A model generated the notes under the pieces. That model made no database searches, had not been told where the DNA came from, and saw only the letters and a list, made by a program, of their open reading frames with translations. From NCBI RefSeq assembly GCF_005887635.2, contig NZ_CP040818.1, forward strand, positions 921,001-985,000: a DNA stretch of 64,000 nt. The letters are read 5' to 3'. Of the stretch, positions 35,253-43,422 are shown one piece after another; the first letter of the stretch is position 1; each line of letters starts with the position of its first letter. A program made the translations under genes and the position numbers. The DNA comes from Paroceanicella profunda. GTDB taxonomy: Bacteria > Pseudomonadota > Alphaproteobacteria > Rhodobacterales > Rhodobacteraceae.

Positions 35253-36453
35253 GCAGTTTACCGATGACGATGATGCATTGCTTGCCGAGCTTGGCGTCGA
35301 GGTAGAGGACAAAAAGGCTTCCAGCCGCACCCCTCGCGAAGAACGCATTATCGCGGGCTTCGAGGAAATCCAGCGGTTCGTCGACGAGCATGGTCACGCT
35401 CCTCGTCATGGGGAGAGCCGTGATATTTTCGAGCGCATCTACGCGGTTCGGTTGGAGCGCATGCGTGAGCTGGATGAGTGCCGTACACTTCTGGAGCCGA
35501 TGGATCGGCAAGGACTTATTGCAGGAAGCGAGGATCTGGCAGCCGAGCCCGCTGATGATCTGGACGATGACGCGTTGCTCGCCGAACTTGGCGTTGAAGT
35601 GCAGACATCGGAGCTTACGCAACTCCGCCATGTCAGGCCAAGCGCCGAGAAGAAGGCTGCCGAGGAAGTTGCGAACCGCCAGAGGTGCGAGGATTTCAGC
35701 AAGTTCAAGCCGCTCTTCGAGCAAATCCAGAAGGAGCTTGATGCGGGGATACGCGAAACGCGCCCCTTCGAAATGAAAGCCGAGATCGAGACAAGCCGCT
35801 TCTTCATTGTCGGCGGACAAAAAGCCTACGTCGCCGAGAAGGGCGAAGTCATTACGACCGAACACGGGCGGACGGATGCCAGGCTTCGTGTGATCTTTGA
35901 CAACGGCACCGAGAGCAACATGCTCATGCGCTCGCTACAGCGCGCCCTGAACAAGGATGATGCCGGACGCCGGATTACCGAGCCCACTGCCGGTCCGCTC
36001 TTCACCGATCAGACCATTGATGGTGATGAGGCCAGCGGGACGATCTACGTGCTGCGCAGCAAATCCGACTTGCCTCTTGTCGCCGAAAACCGCGATCTGG
36101 TGCACAAAATCGGCGTCACCAATATGAGCGTCGAAAAACGCATTGCGGGCGCGCACCTTCAACCGACGTTTCTTATGGCGAACGTCGACGTGGTCGCGAC
36201 CTACGAACTTTACAACATAAACCGCACCAAGCTCGAAAACCTGATCCATCGCATCTTTGCCCCTGCAAAGCTCGACATCGAAATCAAAGATAGGTTCGGC
36301 AATCCTGTTGTTCCGCGCGAATGGTTTCTTGTGCCCCTCTACGCCATTGATGAGGTTGTAGAGAGGATCAAAGACGGGACAATCAAGGAATATCAATATG
36401 ATCCGAATTCGGCCACGCTTGTTTCGCGAGCGCAGAAGAATGCGACGAAGTGA
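35245..36453 (+). CDS. GIY-YIG nuclease family protein (MUG113/T5orf172 type)
   Basis: 402 residues. N-terminal half contains a repeated acidic motif DDDALLAELGVEV (at about 8-20 and again near 110-122). The C-terminal domain (about 265-375) starts GTIYVLRSKSD and has HKIGVTNMSVEKRIAGA, YELYNINRTKLENLIHRIF and a terminal PREWFLVPL with the metal-binding Glu; this is the GIY-YIG fold. It probably supplies a nuclease to the helicase module. It overlaps the helicase gene by 8 nt. Confidence 0.82.
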   Translation: MAKQFTDDDDALLAELGVEVEDKKASSRTPREERIIAGFEEIQRFVDEHGHAPRHGESRDIFERIYAVRLERMRELDECRTLLEPMDRQGLIAGSEDLAAEPADDLDDDALLAELGVEVQTSELTQLRHVRPSAEKKAAEEVANRQRCEDFSKFKPLFEQIQKELDAGIRETRPFEMKAEIETSRFFIVGGQKAYVAEKGEVITTEHGRTDARLRVIFDNGTESNMLMRSLQRALNKDDAGRRITEPTAGPLFTDQTIDGDEASGTIYVLRSKSDLPLVAENRDLVHKIGVTNMSVEKRIAGAHLQPTFLMANVDVVATYELYNINRTKLENLIHRIFAPAKLDIEIKDRFGNPVVPREWFLVPLYAIDEVVERIKDGTIKEYQYDPNSATLVSRAQKNATK

Positions 36454-36523
36454 ACATAATGACCGGGCAAGCTAGTGACATGAACTATAGGTCTATGAGC
36501 GCGGGAAGAGCCGGAGAGCTGAA

Positions 36524-38161
36524 ATGCTGACTGTAGAACAAGAGCATTTCCGCAGAGCGGCATTGGAAATCGGTCAGAGCGGCGAAAACGACACGCTCCC
36601 CTATGATGTAGATGCGGGCTTCATTCGCGACAAAGCCGATGAACTATCAGAGATATGTATTCGGCTCTTCCAAAGCGTTAATGCAAAATCCGTGAAGGAT
36701 GCAGCGGGCTTTATGAACGAGCTGACGATCGGTTCAGAACGTCTCTTGGTTCCTGCAGGTTCTCACGGCTTTCGCATCACCACGAAGATTCATCCTTTCT
36801 GGAACCTCTACCTCAACGGCCTCGGTTTCGCGATTGCGGAAGCCAACGAACCAAATCGCAGCGACCGCGCGCACTCCTATAGGCTGAGTGCCGACGGAGA
36901 GTCCCTGTTTGACAAAGGCCGGTCTTGGAGAAGTTACAAAGAAGCAACCATTCAAGAGCCCGCTCTAGAACGGGAGGGCTGCGTAGTCGTTCAGACGGAC
37001 ATCTCTAGTTTCTACGAACATATCTATCATCACAGACTAGAGAACGTCGTCAATGACCTGGCTCCCGCGAATTCAACCGTTGCCGTTCAAATAGACCGAA
37101 TTCTTAGCAAGCTGGCATCAGGGAGGTCATTCGGATTGCCCGTTGGGGGGCAGTGCGCGCGCGTGCTTGCTGAAGCTATGATGACCCCAATAGATATCTC
37201 GCTCTCTGATGCGGGTATCGTCTGGCATCGCTTTGTCGATGACTTCACATTGGTCTGCAACTCTCAGCAAGAAGCGTACGCGGCTCTTTCCACACTTTCG
37301 AATTCTCTTGCGGACTACGGGCTTTCGCTAAATCGGACCAAGACGACCACCCTAAGTGCGAAGCATTACAAAGAATACATCGGCGTGCAGCTCGGACAGG
37401 GTGATGAAACAACAATCGCCCTACGCGAGCTTGATCTCCATTTTGACCCTTATTCAGATGCCGCTCAAGCTCAAGCCCAGTACGAGCAGCTAAAGAAATC
37501 TTTTGACGCCATAGATATTCAGTTTCTCTTGGACCTTGAGAAGGAAAAATCGCAACCCGATGCCTTCGTGATGGCTCAGATCGGCAGGGCATTGAAGTTT
37601 CAAGAGCCGCAAGTTGCTGCGCAGCTATGCGCCACGCTGCTGGACCCGAGCAATTTAGACTCGTTCCGAGCCTCTTGGTCGAAGATTCTTCGAGGCGTCT
37701 ACGCAGTCCGGGCCAATGAAGAGTTCGAAGGCGTATTCGGGCAAATTGATGATTTGCTGGATAGAATCCCCGCTGCAACGCCTCACCTTTTGATGCCTGA
37801 AGCGAATATTCTGCACTACCTCCGCGCCATTCGCTTTAGACGGACAGAAGTCAGGGGAACTTTTGTCAGGCGAACATATGACCAGAGCTCATCCAGTTCG
37901 GTTCGACGTGCTTGTATCGACTGCTGGAGACACTGGCGCGACCGGGCAAGTTTTACGCGGCTGATAAACCTGTGGCAGAACCTAAACCCTGATGAGCAAA
38001 GGATGCTATGGTTGGCGGCCGGGAATTTCGGCGACGATGGAACCCATGCCAGGAGCCAGCTACGCAGGTCGTTGGAAGGATCATGGCGACTAGGTTTCGA
38101 AGATAACAATGGCGAGACGTTTGCAACCTGCTATCAGAGTTGGGTGGCGAACAATGGCTAA
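36524..38161 (+). CDS. Reverse transcriptase, UG/Abi (defence-associated) type
   Basis: 545 residues, ATG with GGAGAG upstream. RT motifs: first catalytic Asp in VVQTDISSFYEHIY (about 155-168), GLPVGGQCARVLAEAMM (about 205-222), and the catalytic pair in WHRFVDDFTLVC (about 233-244), then LNRTKTTTLS. The C-terminal 270 residues are helical without maturase, endonuclease or CRISPR-Cas domains. That excludes group II introns and fits unknown-group/Abi RTs (DRT), which act in phage defence. The next gene overlaps it by 8 nt and encodes a nuclease-like protein. The subtype cannot be assigned by eye. Confidence 0.85.
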   Translation: MLTVEQEHFRRAALEIGQSGENDTLPYDVDAGFIRDKADELSEICIRLFQSVNAKSVKDAAGFMNELTIGSERLLVPAGSHGFRITTKIHPFWNLYLNGLGFAIAEANEPNRSDRAHSYRLSADGESLFDKGRSWRSYKEATIQEPALEREGCVVVQTDISSFYEHIYHHRLENVVNDLAPANSTVAVQIDRILSKLASGRSFGLPVGGQCARVLAEAMMTPIDISLSDAGIVWHRFVDDFTLVCNSQQEAYAALSTLSNSLADYGLSLNRTKTTTLSAKHYKEYIGVQLGQGDETTIALRELDLHFDPYSDAAQAQAQYEQLKKSFDAIDIQFLLDLEKEKSQPDAFVMAQIGRALKFQEPQVAAQLCATLLDPSNLDSFRASWSKILRGVYAVRANEEFEGVFGQIDDLLDRIPAATPHLLMPEANILHYLRAIRFRRTEVRGTFVRRTYDQSSSSSVRRACIDCWRHWRDRASFTRLINLWQNLNPDEQRMLWLAAGNFGDDGTHARSQLRRSLEGSWRLGFEDNNGETFATCYQSWVANNG

Positions 38162-38903
38162 GAGGCTTCCGTTTCGCGACCCGAGAACTGTTGCGCGGGA
38201 CATTCCTGGTGTTCTGGATATTCTCTTTCCGCGCTTGACTGGCGGCCTTGTCGGCGCTCTCAACAAGAGCATGTTTTCATTTCAGGGTATTGAAGCGCTT
38301 TCTGATGAACTTGTCGACGAAAGCCAACTCCACAAGGCGATGCTGTTCGAGCTTTCGATGGCGAGGGCAGAAAGGCTCTTGCAGGATGACGATGCGCCAA
38401 GTTGGGACGATGTCCTTCGCGTTGCTGTGGAGCGCCAGCGACAACATTTTGATGCCAAGATACCTGACGAGATTGTCCAGCACGACAAGGAATTGGCCAC
38501 TCATGCGGCGAGCAATTTGGTCGCCATGTTGCGTAGCGCTCAGGAACAGCATCCTGATGTTACACTCTCCATTGCCCCGCCGATACCAGGTCTAGGATGG
38601 ATAGCGTCTGGCACTGGGGATTTTGAGCTGGGAACAATCCTCATAGAAGTGAAGCACACTGACCGAAACTTCATGGCAAGGGATTTTCGGCAAGTCTTGA
38701 TGTATTGGCTCTTGAAATACTCCGCGACGATAGAGCGTGGCGAGGATATCTGGACGGATTGCCTGTTCCTCAACCCGAGGCGCAATTCCGGGTTGCTATT
38801 TAATTTTGATAAGGTCCTGCACTCGGCTTCAGCGAGCTCAAACCGTGTTGAGTTGCTTGAGCTACTTCGTTCTGTTGTTGGCGACGAGTTTGCTCGCCGC
38901 TAA
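38154..38903 (+). CDS. PD-(D/E)xK nuclease-like partner of the reverse transcriptase
   Basis: 249 residues from the ATG at 38154 inside the RT 3' end. N-terminal 150 residues are helical. The nuclease core has Asp156 in GTGDFELG, Glu165-x-Lys167 in ILIEVKHT and Gln180 in RDFRQVLMYWLL, the order expected for restriction-endonuclease folds. A following strand region includes WTDCLFLNPRRN. Overlap implies stoichiometric expression with the RT. Full-length family not recognised. Confidence 0.7.
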   Translation: MAKRLPFRDPRTVARDIPGVLDILFPRLTGGLVGALNKSMFSFQGIEALSDELVDESQLHKAMLFELSMARAERLLQDDDAPSWDDVLRVAVERQRQHFDAKIPDEIVQHDKELATHAASNLVAMLRSAQEQHPDVTLSIAPPIPGLGWIASGTGDFELGTILIEVKHTDRNFMARDFRQVLMYWLLKYSATIERGEDIWTDCLFLNPRRNSGLLFNFDKVLHSASASSNRVELLELLRSVVGDEFARR

Positions 38904-39272
38904 TCGGCTCCTATTTGACCACAATTTTGTATCTCCAGTTCGAGTATTTCGCGCACCCTTCGGGCCGGGCTGTCGTGAACCGAGCCTGACAGGTCAGTCT
39001 CGGCCATGCGGCTTCCATCCCTTGCGCATCATCGGCCAGCCGTGAACGGCTGACACCTTCTTCCTTTTCGTTGGGGGCCTGACGGCCCCGTCCTCCGTCA
39101 AGACCAAGCCCTCCGCTTTGGCTTCGGGCGAAAGCCATGGGCCGTGGCTCGCCTGCGGCTGCGCCCGCACCACCTCCATGGCTTTCGGTCTGGACGGCCG
39201 TCCCCCCGCTCATTGGCGCGGGCCTAGTCCGGTTTCATGCGAAACCGACTAACCCAATGAAGGGAAAAGCCA
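38904..39272 (+). promoter_or_regulatory. Long GC-rich leader of the ardC gene
   Basis: 369 bp without a gene. It holds several inverted repeats, and ends with CGGTTTC-ATGC-GAAACCG at 39230-39247, just upstream of the ardC ribosome site AAGGGAA. The outer GGTTTC/GAAACC stem is the same as in the leaders at 7311-7480 and 10767-10940, although the remaining sequence differs. Confidence 0.5.
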
Positions 39273-40184
39273 ATGAAACAGGATATTTACCAGAAAGTAA
39301 CCGACAAGATTATTGCCGATCTGGAGCAAGGGCAGCTGACTTGGCTGAAGCCTTGGAGCGCTGGCAACATGGAAGGGCGGATCATGAAGCCCCTGCGGCA
39401 TAACGGCATGCCCTATAGCGGCATCAATGTTCTGATGCTTTGGGGCGCGGCCGTCGAGGGCGGTCATCTCTCGCCGTTCTGGATGACCTTCAAGCAGGCC
39501 AAGGAACTCGGCGCGCATGTGAAGAAGGGCGAGCGCGGCAATCAGGTGGTCTATGCCAACACCCTGACCAAGCTTGATGAGAAGGACGACGGATCAGAGG
39601 AAGAGCGGAAAATCCCCTACCTCAAGCAATATACCGTCTTCAATGTCGAGCAGATCGAAGGCTTGCCCGAACACTACTACGCCAAGCCCGAGCCCATAAT
39701 TGATCCCGCGCAGCGGATCGAGCATGCGGATGCGTTCTTCACCAGCACAGGCGCAGACATCCGCCATGGCGGGAACAGCGCGCACTATAGCGGCGGGAGT
39801 GATCATGTGCAGATGCCGGTGTTTGAGTCTTTCCGCAGCCCCGAGGCCTACTACGCAACCCTTGCCCATGAACTGACCCACTGGACCAAGCACAAAAGCC
39901 GCCTTGACCGCGAGTTTGGGCGCAAGGTCTGGGGCGATGAAGGCTATGCCAAAGAGGAATTGGTGGCAGAGCTGGGCGCAGCATTCCTTTGCGCCGATCT
40001 GTCCCTGACGCCCGAGCCCGGCACTGACCACGCCGCCTACATTCAGAGCTGGCTCAAAGTCCTGAAAGACGACAAGCGGACGATCTTCGCCGCTGCCGCT
40101 CATGCGCAGCGCGCGGCCGACTACCTGCACGGCCTGCAGCCCCTTATCGAAGTCGAGCCCCAGCAAGCAGGAGCCGCCGCGTAG
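39273..40184 (+). CDS. ardC: ArdC-family antirestriction protein
   Basis: 303 residues. N-terminal ssDNA-binding domain (about 1-130): IYQKVTDKIIADLEQG, WLKPWSAGN, YSGINVLMLW, FMTFKQA-type motif and a VKKGERG block. C-terminal zincin-like metallopeptidase domain with HELTHW at about residues 199-204 and a downstream EELVAELGAAFL supplying the third zinc ligand. ArdC protects incoming single-stranded DNA from restriction during conjugation. Fits an early-expressed gene of a mobilisable element. Confidence 0.94.
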   Translation: MKQDIYQKVTDKIIADLEQGQLTWLKPWSAGNMEGRIMKPLRHNGMPYSGINVLMLWGAAVEGGHLSPFWMTFKQAKELGAHVKKGERGNQVVYANTLTKLDEKDDGSEEERKIPYLKQYTVFNVEQIEGLPEHYYAKPEPIIDPAQRIEHADAFFTSTGADIRHGGNSAHYSGGSDHVQMPVFESFRSPEAYYATLAHELTHWTKHKSRLDREFGRKVWGDEGYAKEELVAELGAAFLCADLSLTPEPGTDHAAYIQSWLKVLKDDKRTIFAAAAHAQRAADYLHGLQPLIEVEPQQAGAAA

Positions 40185-40191
40185 GCGGCTC
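40171..40191 (+). terminator. Hairpin spanning the ardC stop codon
   Basis: GAGCCGCC-GCGTA-GGCGGCTC, a perfect 8-bp stem containing the stop codon, followed 6 nt later by an A/T-rich run. Probably a terminator for ardC. Confidence 0.55.
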
Positions 40192-40210
40192 CATTTCAGA
40201 AAAAATTTTC

Positions 40211-40232
40211 GCGCCTGCCATCTGGCAGGCGC
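40211..40232. terminator. Second hairpin downstream of ardC
   Basis: GCGCCTGCCA-TC-TGGCAGGCGC, a perfect 10-bp stem, preceded by an A/T run (AAAAAATTTTC), which makes it terminator-like on the minus strand as well. No minus-strand gene is seen immediately to its right. Confidence 0.5.
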
Positions 40233-40350
40233 TTCCATGCTCTGGCAGGGCAAAATTCAAGAGGTACTGTCGCATCGATTATTTTTCTTTTAAAAACATA
40301 AGGATGATCTATCCTAAACGCTTACTTGGTTAGATAAGAATGCACACACG

Positions 40351-41571
40351 ATGACCTATTTTGTACCGCAGACCCTCGAAGATATCCTAGAGATGCAAGA
40401 GCGAGGCGATTCCGAGAACGCCACACTTGAGTTCAAGTCATGCCGTCTTTTTGCGCAGAAAAATGAAAAGATCTTCGAAACTCTCTCACGGGAGATCACG
40501 GCATTTTCTAACAGCATTGGCGGTGTCCTTATCATCGGTGTCGAGGAGGACACTGATAGACGGATTTCCGAAATTGTACCCATTACAGATAGCAAAAAGC
40601 ACGAGGCTTGGATCGAAGACGGTCTTCTCTCCCGAATCACGCCAAGCCTGCATTTGACAATTGCAAGAATCGAGGTTGACGAGGGGCATCTGCTCGTCAT
40701 CAACGTGCCGCCTTCGAGGGCCGCGCCACATCAATCCGCCGACAAGCGATTCTATGCGCGTCGTCTGTTCCGCGTCGACCCGTTGCTTTCATTTGAAGTT
40801 GACGATATTCGGAGACGCGCCGCAGCCATGGCTGGCGGTGCAAATCTTTCAGTCCTCTTCCAGGGTGGCGCAATATCATTCGCCATTGAAAATGAAGGGC
40901 TGGAGGCGATCTTTGATGTCTGGATTGACGTTAAAGGCATTGAAAACAGCGACATTGCAAAGGTGTGGACCCCTGGGCTGGGCCGTCCCTATACAGAGCC
41001 CTTCCGCATTATTCACCCGGGTGAACGGCGAAATTTCCTCGGTGCTGGCTTTGATTTCTTCGAAGAGCAACTCGATGATCGTATGGATGTCACCCTTAAC
41101 TATACGGACGACGAAAATGTAGTGCACGGCATAACTTATACCTACTATCTGAAGGATTTTCACAGCACCGCCCGCTTGAGGACGCCACACGAAGAATTGC
41201 TCGATCAGGGAATTAAGAAGCTTGAAAAATTGGAGCGCGCACTTTCTGATCTTGCACGGGATATTCGCGAAATTCGGGAATGTGCGTTTCATCCAACCGG
41301 CTTGAACCTTTCCAAGACTACACTGTCTGTTCTTGCAGGCGAGGAAGGTGTGAAGTGGCCAGGCGAGGCTCTGACTTTTCAGGCGCTGGCTGAATTACTT
41401 GAGGTGGACTTCGAGACGGCGATCAAGATTCAGCAAGAAATTTTTGGAGCGACGAAATATGTTGGCGGAAAGAATACGCCTTTAGGTGATGCTAAGTTGC
41501 CAGAACAGGTAAAGGAGAAAATCCTACAGCAACTCGCTCTTCCTCCAGAAAGTCTGAATTCGAAGAAGTGA
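40351..41571 (+). CDS. AlbA_2/Schlafen-type ATP-binding domain protein
   Basis: 406 residues. Residues about 15-155 match the AlbA_2 (Schlafen core) domain: NATLEFKSCRLF, ISAFSNS-type stretch in EITAFSNSIGGVLIIGVEED, and a LLVINVPPS strand, followed by the family's DKRFYARR motif. The middle is beta-rich (about 165-275) and the C terminus has a coiled-coil segment (about 290-320). Such proteins act as regulators, RNA/DNA-binding factors or defence components. AT-richer than the ICE core, with its own AT-rich promoter region upstream (40270-40345). Confidence 0.8.
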   Translation: MTYFVPQTLEDILEMQERGDSENATLEFKSCRLFAQKNEKIFETLSREITAFSNSIGGVLIIGVEEDTDRRISEIVPITDSKKHEAWIEDGLLSRITPSLHLTIARIEVDEGHLLVINVPPSRAAPHQSADKRFYARRLFRVDPLLSFEVDDIRRRAAAMAGGANLSVLFQGGAISFAIENEGLEAIFDVWIDVKGIENSDIAKVWTPGLGRPYTEPFRIIHPGERRNFLGAGFDFFEEQLDDRMDVTLNYTDDENVVHGITYTYYLKDFHSTARLRTPHEELLDQGIKKLEKLERALSDLARDIREIRECAFHPTGLNLSKTTLSVLAGEEGVKWPGEALTFQALAELLEVDFETAIKIQQEIFGATKYVGGKNTPLGDAKLPEQVKEKILQQLALPPESLNSKK

Positions 41572-41609
41572 TCGCTCCGCTGCAAAGGCGGCGGCGCGAC
41601 CGCGTAAAG

Positions 41610-41789
41610 TTACAGACCTGGCGCGCGCGCTGCGAGCTCGGCCTCGATATTGTGCATCGACTGCAGGGCGTTGTGACGCTCCTGGCTGCCGCGCGGGGCG
41701 GCGGCAAAGGCGTTGAATGCCTCCCGCAATAGACCGTGCAATTCTGCCGTGCTGCGGGATGCCGCTTCGAACCGTGTGACGAGTTTCAT
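41610..41789 (-). CDS. Small hypothetical ICE/plasmid protein (59 aa)
   Basis: An ATG at 41789 with a strong GGAGG ribosome site encodes 59 residues (begins MKLVTRFEAASRSTAEL). It is predicted to be two helices, with an APRGSQERHNALQSMHNIE middle. I recall similar small proteins near antirestriction and mobilisation genes in alphaproteobacterial elements; no function is known. Confidence 0.65.
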   Translation of the reverse strand: MKLVTRFEAASRSTAELHGLLREAFNAFAAAPRGSQERHNALQSMHNIEAELAARAPGL

Positions 41790-42359
41790 GGCTCATCCTC
41801 CTTTTCGCTTGAAGGAGGCCCCGAACCACTCAGGGCCTTTCGGCCCGCTCATCACAATCATTGGCCAGTGAAGGCCTGATGGGTCGGGTGACGACTGCCC
41901 ACGCGGAAAATATGGGGGTGAGCCCATGAGATACTTTGCAACTGGTTTGCTGCGGTGATCCCCGCAAGTGGGGCTCTTGGATTGCTGACGGGATTGATCG
42001 TGAGCAGCGTTCAACAGCGCTGATGCTGCTGACGCCCCGCCTGTGCCAAGGAGCGGCTTTCCCTGTTCAGGGTGCGGATTTCACCATAGGCCGAGCGCTG
42101 CCCGTGTGCCTGTCACTAACGCGCACGGATAGCCGTCTCGGGCGGTTCGTTCGTTTTCTGCCTCGTTTGCCGGTCTCTTCCTTGCTCGGGGACGGCTTGC
42201 ACCAAATGCCCCAATTCCCTGGCCGAAGGCGGCTCATCCTTCAATGTCCTGCCCGCGCCACCTGGCTCGCGCCAGCCGTGTTGAACATGAACGCTGACCC
42301 TTTGCCTCCGGCCCTGCGGGAGGGCGTTAGCAAGCCAACCCAAGCAAAGGAGAAGACAC
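41790..42359. other. Gene-free leader region
   Basis: 570 bp between the divergent small genes at 41789 and 42360. It is GC-rich in its right part with several short inverted repeats, like the other long leaders in this element. No gene supported. Probably contains divergent promoters. Confidence 0.5.
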
Positions 42360-42596
42360 ATGGCACGCGAAAACGAGAAACCCACCCAAGACATCAACGC
42401 GCCGGACTATCTGGCCTGGCACGTCACCCAGAAGGGCGAGAAATCTTTCTGGAACAAGGTCGGAGCCGCATGGAAGCACAAGGACGGGCGCGGCTACACC
42501 CTCCAGCTGGAGACCTGCCCGATCAATGGCCGCATCGTCCTGCGCCTGCCGCTGGAAGATGCACCCCAAACCGAAAACGAAGCGGGGCGCTCATGA
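42360..42596 (+). CDS. Small hypothetical plasmid/ICE protein
   Basis: 78 residues, AAAGGAG upstream. Core WHVTQKGEKSFWNKVGAAWKH and RGYTLQLE suggests a small beta-sheet protein of the kind found on alphaproteobacterial mobile elements (general pattern like DUF736). Function unknown. Overlaps the next gene by 4 nt (ATGA). Confidence 0.8.
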   Translation: MARENEKPTQDINAPDYLAWHVTQKGEKSFWNKVGAAWKHKDGRGYTLQLETCPINGRIVLRLPLEDAPQTENEAGRS

Positions 42597-42880
42597 GCGC
42601 CCCCATTACCATCCAGATCGTCTGGAACGGCATTGCGGTCCAAATCACGCACCACAAAGGCCGCTGGCATAAGGACTTCGATCACATCGAAATCCTCAGC
42701 GAAGATCGCAGAGCGCTGCCCGTCACCGAGACCGGCTACCTCTCGCATCACGTTGCCGCCGCCAGCGTCGAAGAATACGGCGGAGCCGAAAGCTACGTCC
42801 GCGCCTTCCTCGACCATGAAGCCGCCAAGCCCGGCTGGAAAGAGCGCGAAGCCGCCTCGCGGCAGATGTCGCTCTTCTAA
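42593..42880 (+). CDS. Small hypothetical protein
   Basis: 95 residues, translationally coupled to the preceding gene. Begins with a beta-rich stretch (PITIQIVWNGIAVQI), contains DHIEILSEDRRALP and SHHVAAASVEEYGG, and ends in a short QMSLF motif reminiscent of clamp-binding peptides. Family not recognised. Confidence 0.78.
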   Translation: MSAPITIQIVWNGIAVQITHHKGRWHKDFDHIEILSEDRRALPVTETGYLSHHVAAASVEEYGGAESYVRAFLDHEAAKPGWKEREAASRQMSLF

Positions 42881-43197
42881 GCTTGAACCGCGTCCGCCGT
42901 ATCGGCGGGCGCGGGCGCGATCTCGACGAGCCAGCCCTCAAGGTTTGTCAGTCCTTCGTCGATCCAGACGACGGTGCCATCGCACGGGGCGTAAAGCTCA
43001 ACCGCGCCGTTTTCACCTTCGGCGACGATCACAGCTTCATCACGCAGTACAGCATCGCCGACATTCTTGATGACGTGCAGGTGAGTGAGCGCGCCGGTAT
43101 AGGCCTGTATCGCTTCGCCAGCGCCGAGGCGCACGGCATTACCCGAGAACAGCACGCGCTCGCCGGTCGGCGTCGTGAACTCCTGATCTTTCAGCAC
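42877..43197 (-). CDS. Hypothetical protein with biotinyl-lipoyl-like pattern
   Basis: 106 residues. The sequence alternates strands and Gly turns (NVGDAVLRDEAVIVAEGENG, VELYAPCDGTVVWIDEGL), a pattern like a hammerhead/biotinyl-lipoyl fold, but the modifiable Lys motif is absent. It overlaps the convergent gene at 42880 by 4 nt and the upstream minus-strand gene by 7 nt. Part of the mobilisation operon. Function unknown. Confidence 0.7.
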   Translation of the reverse strand: MLKDQEFTTPTGERVLFSGNAVRLGAGEAIQAYTGALTHLHVIKNVGDAVLRDEAVIVAEGENGAVELYAPCDGTVVWIDEGLTNLEGWLVEIAPAPADTADAVQA

Positions 43198-43406
43198 GGC
43201 GCGTTGTCCTCCGGCTCGGGGCGGGATGGTCTGGAGCGCGGCTTGAACTCCGGCACCAGCACATCGGGCTTTTGCTTGCAGCGCGCGTGGGTGAGGCGGA
43301 TCGCAAAGCGGGCCGTATCCTCGGCCGAGAGCTTGAAGTGCAATCGCAACTCTTCGAGCAGCCTTGCGTGTTTTTCATCTAGATTGAGCATGAGCGTGTG
43401 TCTCAT
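43191..43406 (-). CDS. Small hypothetical protein of the mob operon
   Basis: 71 residues from the ATG at 43406 with AAAGGAG upstream. LNLDEKHARLLEELRLHFKLSAEDTARFAIRL resembles a ribbon-helix-helix-type DNA-binding region; the tail is Pro/Arg/Glu-rich. Lies 17 bp downstream of mobA and is probably co-transcribed with it. Confidence 0.7.
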   Translation of the reverse strand: MRHTLMLNLDEKHARLLEELRLHFKLSAEDTARFAIRLTHARCKQKPDVLVPEFKPRSRPSRPEPEDNAPC

Positions 43407-43422
43407 AGCAGTTCTCCTTTCG

